NCBI GenBank assembly: GCA_003220535.1
Contig: QHSU01000061.1
Coordinates: 1-64,000 of the forward strand
From: Candidatus Rokuibacteriota bacterium
GTDB lineage: Bacteria > Methylomirabilota > Methylomirabilia > Rokubacteriales > CSP1-6
Length of the DNA: 64,000 nucleotides
Direction of reading: 5' to 3'
Position 1 is the stretch's first letter, and each line of letters begins with the position of its first letter. The notes beneath the pieces are model-generated. The model saw nothing but the letters and a program-made list of their open reading frames with translations. It searched no databases and was not told the DNA's origin. Positions 52,034 through 61,000 of this stretch are shown one piece after another. A program made the position numbers and the translations under genes.

Positions 52034-52470
52034 CAGCCGTCGCCCTCGTCGGCCACGGCGATGGCGCTGATCTCGACCTTGCACCGCGGATGGGTGGCCA
52101 GGCGCGACACCTCGACCGTGGTCGTCGTCGGTAAATGGCCGCCGAGGTACGCGGCCCAGACCCGGTTGAAATCGTCCTGCTCGGCGACATCGGTCAGGAA
52201 TCGCGTCGCCGAAACCAGATCGGCAAACGTGCACCCGGCTGCCTCGAGCGTCTTGCCGAGGTTCTCCATCGCGAGGACGGCTTGCTCACGCATCGTCGCG
52301 GGCAGGTCGAACTCCTCATCGCGATGCGGATGGCTGTGGTAGACGGCGGCGGCGGTCACCCCCGAGAGAAACACGAGCTTGCCGCGGCGCACGACGATCC
52401 CGGGCGCGTACGGCATCATCACGTCGGTCCTACGATCGGCGTGGTGGACGATCGAGATCTCTTTCGTCAT
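52033..52470 (-). CDS. RidA-family protein
   Basis: 145 residues, start ATG 52470 with GGAGGGG ahead. RidA/YjgF fold: GIVVRRGKLVFLSGVTA, MREQAVLAMENLGKTLEAAGCTFADLVSATRFLTDV, and THPRCKVEISAIAVAD, where the active-site arginine sits. Such proteins hydrolyse reactive enamine/imine intermediates or their relatives. First gene of a two-gene leftward operon with the dehydrogenase, possibly handling the same carbonyl pathway. Confidence 0.88.
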   Translation of the reverse strand: MTKEISIVHHADRRTDVMMPYAPGIVVRRGKLVFLSGVTAAAVYHSHPHRDEEFDLPATMREQAVLAMENLGKTLEAAGCTFADLVSATRFLTDVAEQDDFNRVWAAYLGGHLPTTTTVEVSRLATHPRCKVEISAIAVADEGDG

Positions 52471-52534
52471 CGAGCCCCTCCGCGAGTCGCTCAGGCATCC
52501 TACCATGGGGCGTCGCGCCCGTTCGGCGCCGCGG

Positions 52535-52540
52535 TACACT
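52535..52540 (+). promoter_or_regulatory. -10 element, probable leaderless promoter of the receiver-like protein
   Basis: TACACT with 7 bases to ATG 52548, no ribosome site. Confidence 0.4.
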
Positions 52541-52547
52541 CGCGCCG

Positions 52548-52943
52548 ATGCCCGTCATCGTCGTCCTGGAAGACGACCCGCCGGCGCGGGACGCACTCGC
52601 CGAGACCCTGCGTCGTCTCTTCCCGCGCGCGCGCGTGGTCGCGGTGCCGACCGACGCAGGGCCCGAGGCCATCGAGCGCGAAGGCGCCAGCGTCGTTCTG
52701 GCCGCGCTACCTGCCGCCGAACGTCTCTGTCGCCGAGGGGTGTCGCCCGCGGTGCGCGTTGTCGCGTTGACCCGCGCGATGGGCCCGGATACCCTCATGA
52801 GGGCCGAGGCCCTCGGCGTCTTCGCGGCCCTGCGCGCTCCGGCCAGCGCCGAGCGACTCCAGACGGTGCTCGGGCCGATGCTCGCCGAGGCGAGCGGTGC
52901 AAGGGAGGGTGGATGGAACTCCGAGGGCGCGTCGCGGTCGTGA
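52548..52943 (+). CDS. Receiver-like protein lacking the phosphorylatable aspartate
   Basis: 131 residues. VIVVLEDDPPARDALAETLRRLFPRARV is a receiver start with the acidic pair, but the strand that should carry the phospho-Asp reads SVVLAALPAAERL, with no Asp, and the Lys of strand 5 is missing (FAALRAP). It is therefore a pseudo-receiver, or a degenerating one. Probably leaderless. Its last 31 bases overlap the start of the next gene. Confidence 0.65.
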   Translation: MPVIVVLEDDPPARDALAETLRRLFPRARVVAVPTDAGPEAIEREGASVVLAALPAAERLCRRGVSPAVRVVALTRAMGPDTLMRAEALGVFAALRAPASAERLQTVLGPMLAEASGAREGGWNSEGASRS

Positions 52944-53716
52944 CGGGCGGGGCCAGCGGGATCGGTCGCGCCCTGGCCGAGGCCTTCGCGCGTGAGGGCG
53001 CCAAGGTGGTTATCGCCGACGTCGACGAGCGCGCCCTCGCTCGCGTCGTCGCGTCGGTCCGAGCGCCGGGCGGCGAGGCGCTCGGTGTCCGAACCGACGT
53101 GACGGATCTCGCGTCGGTGCGGGCACTCGCGGAGACGGCCTTCAAGACGTTCGGCCGGGTCCACGTGCTGTGCAACAATGCCGGTGTCGCGCTGTGGGGT
53201 GGTCTCGAGGCCGCCACGCACCGCGACTGGCAGTGGGTGCTCGGCGTGAATCTCTGGGGCGTGATCCACGGCATCGAGGCGTTCGTGCCGCGGATGATCG
53301 CGCAGAACGAGTCCGGCCACATCGTCAATACGGCATCGATGGCCGGCCTCATCGCGACGCGTGGCCTGGGTATCTACAACACCTCGAAGTACGCGGTCGT
53401 CGGCCTCTCGGAGACGCTGGCGAAGGACCTCACGCCCTACCGCATCGGCGTGTCGGTCCTGTGTCCCATGGGCGTGGCGACGCAGATCAGGGACAGTGCC
53501 CGCAATCGACCGTCGGACCTCGGGAACGAGACGCCGAGCGCCGCCGCGCCCGTCGAATTGATGGGGCGCACGCTCGCTCCAGCGACGGTGGCCGAGATGG
53601 TGCTCGCGGCGATTCGGGGGAACCGCCTCTACGTGATCACCCACGAGGAAAGCCTCGAGCCGCTTCGTCGACGGCACGAGCGGCTCGAGCAAGCCGTCCT
53701 CGAGACGAAGGCCTGA
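52913..53716 (+). CDS. Short-chain dehydrogenase/reductase
   Basis: 267 residues. NAD(P) loop VTGGASGIGRALAEAF, structural NNAGVALWGG, catalytic serine after IVNTASMAGL, then Y and K in YNTSKYAVVG. The ATG is inside the receiver-like gene with GGGAGGG ahead. Classical SDR with an extended C-terminal helix (LEPLRRRHERLEQAVLE). Substrate unknown; RNase D follows after 21 bases. Confidence 0.9.
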   Translation: MELRGRVAVVTGGASGIGRALAEAFAREGAKVVIADVDERALARVVASVRAPGGEALGVRTDVTDLASVRALAETAFKTFGRVHVLCNNAGVALWGGLEAATHRDWQWVLGVNLWGVIHGIEAFVPRMIAQNESGHIVNTASMAGLIATRGLGIYNTSKYAVVGLSETLAKDLTPYRIGVSVLCPMGVATQIRDSARNRPSDLGNETPSAAAPVELMGRTLAPATVAEMVLAAIRGNRLYVITHEESLEPLRRRHERLEQAVLETKA

Positions 53717-53737
53717 CCGGGACCGGAACCTATCGCC

Positions 53738-54871
53738 ACGATCACGTCGCACTGGGTCGAGACGGCGGCCGACCTCGCCGAGGTCTCGCGGCGCCTCGGC
53801 GCGCCGGGCGAGATCGCCCTCGACACGGAAGGTGACAGCCTGCATCACTACCCCGAGCGCCTGTCGCTGATCCAGCTGGCGACCTCGCCGAGCGACGTCT
53901 GGCTCGTCGATCCGCTGGCGCTCGGTGATCTCTCACCCCTCGCGTCCGTGTTTCCCACACCGTCGGTGGTGACCGTGCTCCACGCTGGTGACAACGACCT
54001 CGTCCAGCTCAAGCGCCGCGGATTCGGCTTCGCGTCGCTCTTCGACACCTCCATCGCCGCTCGCTTCCTCGGCGCCAAGGCCCTCGGCCTCGACGTGCTG
54101 CTCGGGACCTACCTCGGCGTCGAGCTGCCGCCCTCGCGCCAGCGCGACGACTGGTCGCGTCGGCCGCTCTCCGAGGCCCAGCGCCGCTACGCCGAGGCCG
54201 ACGTGCTGCATCTCTTCGCCCTCAGGCGCCGCCTCACCGAGGAGCTGGTGCGGGTGGGCCGGCTCGCCTGGGTCGAGGAAGAGTGCGTGGCGCTCGCGGC
54301 GCAGCCCGTCGTCGAGCGCGTGGTCAACCCCAACGCCTTCGCGGGCCTCAAGGGCGCCCGGGACCTCCCGCCGCGCAACCTCGGGATCCTCCGCGAGCTG
54401 TACGAGCTGCGTGAGCAACTCGCGCGCGCGATCGACCGGCCGCCGTTCAAGATCCTCGGCGAAGAGACGCTCGTGCGTCTGGCTCAGGCGCTACCGGGCG
54501 ACGCCACCGCCATGGCGTCCATCCCGGGGTGCACGCCGAAGGTGATCGCGCGCTGGGGCGACGCGATCCTGGTGGCCGTCGCCCGTGCCCAGGCGCTTCC
54601 CGAGACCGCGTTGCCGACGCTCGAACGCCATCCCCGACCCAGGATTCCGGCGATCGTCGCCCGTCGGATCGAGGCGCTCCGGCGGTGGCGGACGGAGGCG
54701 TCCCCGCGATTCGGGCTCGAGCCGGGGCTGCTGCTGCCCAATCGCCTGATCACCATGATCGCCACGGCGTCGCCGCTGGACCCGGACGAGCTCGCGTCCC
54801 TGCACGGCGTACGCCGCTGGCGGGCGGCGACCTTTGGCGCGGAGATCATTGCCGCGCTCGCCTCGCCGTGA
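53738..54871 (+). CDS. rnd: Ribonuclease D (ACG or ATC start)
   Basis: 377 residues if ACG 53738 starts. DEDD exonuclease domain: Exo I EIALDTEGDSLHHYPERLSLIQLAT, Exo II VLHAGDNDLVQLKRR, Exo III LSEAQRRYAEADVLHLFAL with Y-x3-D. A HRDC domain follows (residues ~200-280). It trims 3' ends of tRNA and other stable RNA. The Exo I strand lies in a frame with no ATG, GTG or TTG between the SDR stop (53714-53716) and GTG 53948, which would be inside the domain after the first catalytic Asp and Glu. ACG 53738 (CGCC-ACG-ATC) or the adjacent ATC are the only fitting starts. Confidence 0.85.
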   Translation, partial: TITSHWVETAADLAEVSRRLGAPGEIALDTEGDSLHHYPERLSLIQLATSPSDVWLVDPLALGDLSPLASVFPTPSVVTVLHAGDNDLVQLKRRGFGFASLFDTSIAARFLGAKALGLDVLLGTYLGVELPPSRQRDDWSRRPLSEAQRRYAEADVLHLFALRRRLTEELVRVGRLAWVEEECVALAAQPVVERVVNPNAFAGLKGARDLPPRNLGILRELYELREQLARAIDRPPFKILGEETLVRLAQALPGDATAMASIPGCTPKVIARWGDAILVAVARAQALPETALPTLERHPRPRIPAIVARRIEALRRWRTEASPRFGLEPGLLLPNRLITMIATASPLDPDELASLHGVRRWRAATFGAEIIAALASP

Positions 54872-54886
54872 GAAGGTGAACCCACG

Positions 54887-55336
54887 ATGAGTGATTGGCG
54901 TACCCTCCTCGTGAACGACGATGCCGGCCTCACCGCGATCCTTCGCGAAGCCAAGACCGTGGTGGTGCTGGGCGCCAAGGCCGACCCGTCGGAGGCCGCG
55001 CACTACGTTCCGGCGTACCTGGACGCGCGCGGCTATCGGATCCAGCCCGTCAATCCGAAGTTCGCGGGCCGTCGTCTCCAGGACGCGCTGACGGTGGCGC
55101 GGCTCGCAGATCTCGACGAGCCCGCCGACGTGATCGAGATCTTCCGTCGTCCCGAATACCTGCCAGGCCACGCCGCCGAGATCCTGGCCCTGCCGTGGCG
55201 GCCGAAAGTGGTCTGGTTCCAGCTCGGCATCAGGAACGACGCGGCCGCCGAGACGCTCGCGCGGGCCGGGATCCGCGTGGTCCAGGATCGCTGCATGATG
55301 CCCGAACACCGGCGCCTTCTTTCCAAGAGCCCGTAA
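54887..55336 (+). CDS. CoA-binding domain protein (YccU type)
   Basis: 149 residues. Rossmann-like CoA-binding domain as in succinyl-CoA synthetase alpha: TVVVLGAKADPSEAAHYVPAYLDARGYRIQPVNPKFAGRRL, then PADVIEIFRRPEYLPGHAAEILAL and RCMMPEHRRLL, the invariant ending of the YccU group. Role unknown; may bind acyl-CoA. 15 bases after RNase D. Confidence 0.88.
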   Translation: MSDWRTLLVNDDAGLTAILREAKTVVVLGAKADPSEAAHYVPAYLDARGYRIQPVNPKFAGRRLQDALTVARLADLDEPADVIEIFRRPEYLPGHAAEILALPWRPKVVWFQLGIRNDAAAETLARAGIRVVQDRCMMPEHRRLLSKSP

Positions 55337-55369
55337 GGATCCGACACCCGGAGCCCCCTTCACCCAAAA

Positions 55370-57026
<1,657 letters not shown>

Positions 57027-57049
<23 letters not shown>

Positions 57050-57728
57050 GCAGCGGTCGCGAGCAGCAGATCAGCGTGTTCTCGCCCGTGCGACGCACGC
57101 GGCGAAGCCTGACCTCGCGGAAGTAGAGCCGAAGCGTCCGGGCGAGCGGCCGCGGGTCGCCGCGCCGATGGCGGTTCACGACGAGCGATCCGCGCGGTGC
57201 CACCAGGGGCACCATCGCGATGAGCTTCGGGAGCGCGAGCTCCGGCTCGTCCGCATACGTGACGTCCTCCATCACGTAGTCGAACTGCCGGCCGGCTCGT
57301 GCGAGCCCGGCGAGGGCGGTCTCAGCGTCGGCGCAGACGATCTCCAGCTTCCCGACGCGATCCAGCCCGAACCACTCGCTGGCGACACGGACGATGATCG
57401 GGTCGTGCTCGATCACCGTGATGTGACGCGGAGCCGAGAGCCGGTGGAGCAAATGGATCTGCGTGCCGCCGCCGAGGCCGACGAGCAGGGCCGACGGGCG
57501 CCGCGGCAGCTCGACGGCGGCGAGGGCCTTCCACCAGTATTCGCGCCGCATGGGCGCCCAGTCGCCGTCGATCGGGTAGACGGAGAGAATCTCACCCCCG
57601 ACCATGAGACGGCGCTCCGCACCGCGATCGATGACGCGGATGCGACCGGAGAGGCGCGACCATCCTCTGAAGACGATCCGCGACCGCTTCCCAGTCCCCG
57701 GCCGTGCCGCGGCTCGCACGATTTTCAT
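57027..57728 (-). CDS. Spermidine synthase-like SAM/dcSAM-binding protein
   Basis: 233 residues from ATG 57728; ATG 57605 would give a 192-residue core. Rossmann part [20 protein letters not shown], then [31 protein letters not shown] and [19 protein letters not shown] match the spermidine synthase/methyltransferase-like fold, but the aminopropyltransferase gate residues are not clear, so it may be a methyltransferase. The first 10 codons ([11 protein letters not shown]) come from the 64-bp tandem repeat, so the repeat seems to have supplied the start codon. Its end overlaps ettA by 23 bases. Confidence 0.75.
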
Positions 57729-57917
57729 GTTCGCTCGCCTCGGACGGCGGGGCCCCAGCCCCGCGACGTCCTGCGGCTCGCACGACCGTTCATAGGCTCG
57801 CCTCGCACGCGGGGGCCCCGGCCCCCGGGCCGTGCTGCGGCTCGCACGATTTTCATGTTCGCTCGCCTCGGACGGCGGGGCCCCAGCCCCGCGACGTCCT
57901 GCGGCTCGCACGACCGT
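57709..57917. repeat. 64-bp tandem hairpin repeat (three copies plus a partial fourth)
   Basis: Units begin GCGGCTCGCACGA at 57709, 57773, 57837 and 57901 (exact 64-base period). Units 1 and 3 are identical through 81 bases (57709-57789 = 57837-57917); unit 2 is diverged. Each unit centres on a GC-rich palindrome such as GCGGGGC-CCCA-GCCCCGC. On the minus strand a copy contains ATG and reads MKIVRAA. It lies in the gap between two leftward genes. Confidence 0.92.
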
Positions 57918-58684
57918 CAGCGGGGCTGCATCCGGATCGCGCCGTCCAGTCGGATCGTCTCGCCGTTCAGCATCGCGTTCTCGATGATGTGAAGCGCGAG
58001 CGCGGCGAACTCTGCGGGGCGGCCGAGCCGCTGCGGGAAGGGCACCTGCTTGCCGAGCGACACGCGGACCGGATCGGGCAACGTCGAGAGCAGCGGGGTG
58101 TCGAAGATCCCGGGCGCGATCGTCATGACGCGGATCCCCAGCTCAGCGAGGTCGCGCGCGATCGGGAGCGTCATGCCGACGATGCCGCCCTTCGAGGCCG
58201 AGTAGGCGGCCTGGCCGATCTGGCCGTCGAAGGCCGCGACCGATGCGGTGTTGATGACGACCCCGCGCTCCCCCTCGGCGTCCGGGGCGTTCTTCGCCAT
58301 GAGCGCGGCGCCGAGCCTGATGCAGTTGAAGGTGCCGATGAGGTTGACCTGGATGACGCGCGTGAATTCTTCCAGCTTGGCCGGGCCCGCTTTCCCGAAG
58401 GTCTTCATCGCCGTGCCGATGCCGGCGCAGTTGACGAGGACGTTGAAGCCACCCAGGCGCTCCCAGGCGGTCTGGAGGGCCGCGCCCACGTCGTCGCCGC
58501 TCGTGACGTCGGCGGGAGTGAACATGGCCCGCTGGCCCATGGTCTTCGCGACATCGGCGCCCGCGGAGGCCGGGCGGTCGAGCAAGGCGACAGTCGAGCC
58601 GGCCGCCACGAGGCGTTCGGCCGTAGCGCGGCCGAGCCCCGAGGCCCCTCCGGTGACGACCGCTTTCACTGTGCGAAGTTCCAT
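57917..58684 (-). CDS. SDR-family 3-hydroxyacyl-CoA dehydrogenase type 2-like (HSD10-like)
   Basis: 255 residues from ATG 58684, ribosome site GGAGGAGG. Cofactor loop [24 protein letters not shown] for NAD preference, [11 protein letters not shown], catalytic Ser-Tyr-Lys in [23 protein letters not shown] and the [12 protein letters not shown]-terminal segment, all typical of 17-beta-HSD10-like 3-hydroxyacyl-CoA dehydrogenases acting in branched-chain and fatty acid oxidation. Leftward, divergent from the mutasome operon by 98 bases. Confidence 0.9.
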   Translation of the reverse strand: MELRTVKAVVTGGASGLGRATAERLVAAGSTVALLDRPASAGADVAKTMGQRAMFTPADVTSGDDVGAALQTAWERLGGFNVLVNCAGIGTAMKTFGKAGPAKLEEFTRVIQVNLIGTFNCIRLGAALMAKNAPDAEGERGVVINTASVAAFDGQIGQAAYSASKGGIVGMTLPIARDLAELGIRVMTIAPGIFDTPLLSTLPDPVRVSLGKQVPFPQRLGRPAEFAALALHIIENAMLNGETIRLDGAIRMQPR

Positions 58685-58751
58685 AGATTCCTCCTCCGGC
58701 GGCATTCTAGCCGATCGCGTCCTCTCGGGTTGACCCCCACTATCTGGTAGC

Positions 58752-58768
58752 GTTTGCCGCCGTTTGCC
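58752..58768. promoter_or_regulatory. GTTTGCC direct repeat in the imuA upstream region
   Basis: GTTTGCC-GCC-GTTTGCC, period 10. imuA-imuB-dnaE2 cassettes are usually LexA-controlled, and some LexA proteins bind direct repeats, so this is a candidate operator. It does not match the alphaproteobacterial GTTC-N7-GTTC box. Confidence 0.3.
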
Positions 58769-58782
58769 CCAACATCTTCGTC

Positions 58783-59367
58783 TTGCTCGACACTCGTCAC
58801 GTGATTAGCATTTCTTCTGTGACTCCGATCCGTGGCGAGATCACCGAGATCATCGGGGGGACATCGTCCGGCCGCACGAGCCACCTCCTCACGTGTCTCC
58901 GCGATGTCGTGAGCCGGGGCGAGACCGCCGCGCTTGTCGACACCGAGGAGACGTTCGACCCGCGGTCGGCCGCGCGGGCCGGGCTCGATCTGCGCCGTCT
59001 CCTGTGGGTCCGCTGTCGGGGTCATCGCGACGTGGCGCTTCGCGCCGCCGACATGCTGGTTCGCTGCCCGGGGTTCGCGCTGGTTGCGCTCGACCTCGGC
59101 GAGCGGATGCCTCGCCTTCCCCCGACCCTGGCGTTCCGCCTGAAGTTTGCGGTCCGGCGGACGGACGTGGCGCTTCTGATCGTCGGTCGTCGGCGGCTCA
59201 CCGGGTCGAGCGCAGCGCTGGCGATCGAGACGTTGAGAGAGAAGATCGAGTGGGTCGGCCCTGGACCGGCGGCCACACGGCTCGCGCGCGTGCGCACGAC
59301 GACGCGGGTGCTCCGCTCCCGCCGCGCGGCGCCTGGCTGGCCGCCGTCGCTCTGGTGGAGCGCGTGA
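58783..59367 (+). CDS. imuA: ImuA-like RecA-fold protein
   Basis: 194 residues; TTG 58783 is the first start, GTG 58801 the alternative. The core [22 protein letters not shown] is a RecA-type P-loop but with Arg instead of Lys before Thr (GxxSSGRT), so ATP binding may be altered. [10 protein letters not shown] and [21 protein letters not shown] are further RecA/SulA-like segments. It is the small mutasome component that partners with ImuB and DnaE2. Its stop overlaps the GTG start of imuB (GTGA). Confidence 0.82.
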   Translation: MLDTRHVISISSVTPIRGEITEIIGGTSSGRTSHLLTCLRDVVSRGETAALVDTEETFDPRSAARAGLDLRRLLWVRCRGHRDVALRAADMLVRCPGFALVALDLGERMPRLPPTLAFRLKFAVRRTDVALLIVGRRRLTGSSAALAIETLREKIEWVGPGPAATRLARVRTTTRVLRSRRAAPGWPPSLWWSA

Positions 59368-60998
59368 GCCGGTTCGGCTGCGTGCTGGTTGAGCATTGGG
59401 ACGCGGGCGCCGTCGAGCGGTGCGAGCCCGCGCTCCGCGAGCGTCCGTTGGTGATCCTCGACGCTCGCGTCGACGCCCCGGACGTCGGGCGCGAAGGCGC
59501 GCCGACGACGAATCCGGCGGCGAAGAGAAGAAGCCCTCCGACCGCAAACATCCAGATGGTCGTCGAGGCGAACGCCACGGCTCGCGAGCAGGGCGTGCGT
59601 CCGGGGATGACGGAAACGGAAGCGCGAGCCCGCTGCCCGATGCTGGTCACCCGACCGCGGGTAGACGAGTCCGTCCTCTCGGCTCGCCACGCCCTGCTCG
59701 AAGCCATGCTGGCCGTCTCGCCGCGGATCGAGGATGCAGGGGCAGGGCTCGTCTATGTCGATACCGTCGGCCTCGAGCGACTCATCGGCGATCCGGCGTC
59801 GATCGGACGTCGCCTCGTGCATCAGGCGCGAGCCGTCGGGCTCACGGCGCGCGTCGGGCTCGCGGTGAGCCGGACCGCCGCGCGGGTGACGGCGGCGAGC
59901 GCGTCGGCTGCCGTGACGGTCATTCCCCCGGGCCGCGAGCGGGCAGCGCTCGCGAGGACACAGCTCGCAGCGCTCGACCTGGCCCCGGATCTCGCCGCGA
60001 CCTTTGCCCGGTGGGGCGTGCGGACCATCGGTGACCTGGCGGCGCTGCCGCGCGAAGGCCTGGCCATGCGCCTGGGGCCCGCCGGGCTCCGCGCCCACGA
60101 TCTGGCGCTCGGTCTCGATCGCGATCCGTTCCGTCCATGGACTCCGCCGCCGTTCTGGGAGGAAGCGCAGGGGCTCGACTGGGAGATCGACTCGCTCGGA
60201 GTCCTCGCCGGCGTCCTCGAGACCGTTCTGGAGCGTCTCTGCCGGCGGCTCGGCGCGGCGGCGCTCGCGGCCGACGCGCTCGAGGTCCGGCTCGGCCTCG
60301 CCTCCGGCGGACACCACGCGCGGGACGTCTCGTTCGCCTACCCGATGGGCGAGGTCAAGCCGATGCTCACCCTGCTGGTCCTGGAGCTCGAGGCGCATCC
60401 ACCCTGCGCTCCCGTGACCCGCGTCGCGGTCAGCGCTCATCCGATCCGGACGCAAGCGGGGCAGGGAGGACTCTGTCAGCCGCCGGCGCCCGCCCCTCGC
60501 GATCTCGTCTCCGTGCTCGCGCGTCTCGCGGCCCTCGTCGGCGCCGACAATCTGGGGTCGCCCACGCTCGTCGACTCGCACCGTTCCGATGCCTTCACGA
60601 TGCTCGCGTTCTCGCCGCCGACCGAGTCCGAGCCGCTCGATCGTCGGGGGCGGCGTGCGGAGCGCGCCCCACGACAGGCTCCGGCCGCCTCCGGCGCTCC
60701 GGCGCGTCCTCTCGCCGAGCCCCAGCCCCAGTCCGATGCGCGTGACCAGCGGCTCGCGCTGCGGCGGCTGCGGCCGGCGCGGCGCGCGGACGTCGAGACG
60801 GCCGCTGAGCGACCCGCGCGGGTGAACGCGCGGCCCGTCGTCGCGTGCGCGGGTCCGTGGCGCGCGTCGGGCGAGTGGTGGGATACCCACGCGTGGGCGC
60901 GTGACGAGTGGGACGTGGTGCTCGGCGACGGCGCGCTCTGCCGGCTCGCTCGCGATCGCCTCACCGGCCACTGGTATCTCGACGGCGTCTACGACTGA
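59364..60998 (+). CDS. imuB: ImuB-like Y-family DNA polymerase homologue
   Basis: 544 residues from GTG 59364. Recognisable Y-family palm and little finger: ANATAREQGVRPGMTETEARARCP, DAGAGLVYVDTVGLERLIG, RVGLAVSRTAARVTAASA, GVRTIGDLAALPREGLAMRLG. The catalytic acidic residues are missing at the N-terminal site (FGCVLVEHWDAGAVER has no D-x-D) and at the second site, as in ImuB. A Pro/Arg-rich stretch (residues ~425-480) precedes a C-terminal domain, WWDTHAWARDEWDVVL, seen in ImuB proteins. It is the hub that brings DnaE2 to the beta clamp. Confidence 0.88.
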   Translation: MSRFGCVLVEHWDAGAVERCEPALRERPLVILDARVDAPDVGREGAPTTNPAAKRRSPPTANIQMVVEANATAREQGVRPGMTETEARARCPMLVTRPRVDESVLSARHALLEAMLAVSPRIEDAGAGLVYVDTVGLERLIGDPASIGRRLVHQARAVGLTARVGLAVSRTAARVTAASASAAVTVIPPGRERAALARTQLAALDLAPDLAATFARWGVRTIGDLAALPREGLAMRLGPAGLRAHDLALGLDRDPFRPWTPPPFWEEAQGLDWEIDSLGVLAGVLETVLERLCRRLGAAALAADALEVRLGLASGGHHARDVSFAYPMGEVKPMLTLLVLELEAHPPCAPVTRVAVSAHPIRTQAGQGGLCQPPAPAPRDLVSVLARLAALVGADNLGSPTLVDSHRSDAFTMLAFSPPTESEPLDRRGRRAERAPRQAPAASGAPARPLAEPQPQSDARDQRLALRRLRPARRADVETAAERPARVNARPVVACAGPWRASGEWWDTHAWARDEWDVVLGDGALCRLARDRLTGHWYLDGVYD

Positions 60999-61000
60999 CC

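Noticed and set aside
57709..57917. CRISPR array
   Set aside because: Units are contiguous 64-bp tandem repeats without unique spacers, and no cas gene is in the window.
58736..58768. Alphaproteobacterial LexA box before imuA
   Set aside because: GTTC-N7-GTTC is not present; the repeat is GTTTGCC with a period of 10.
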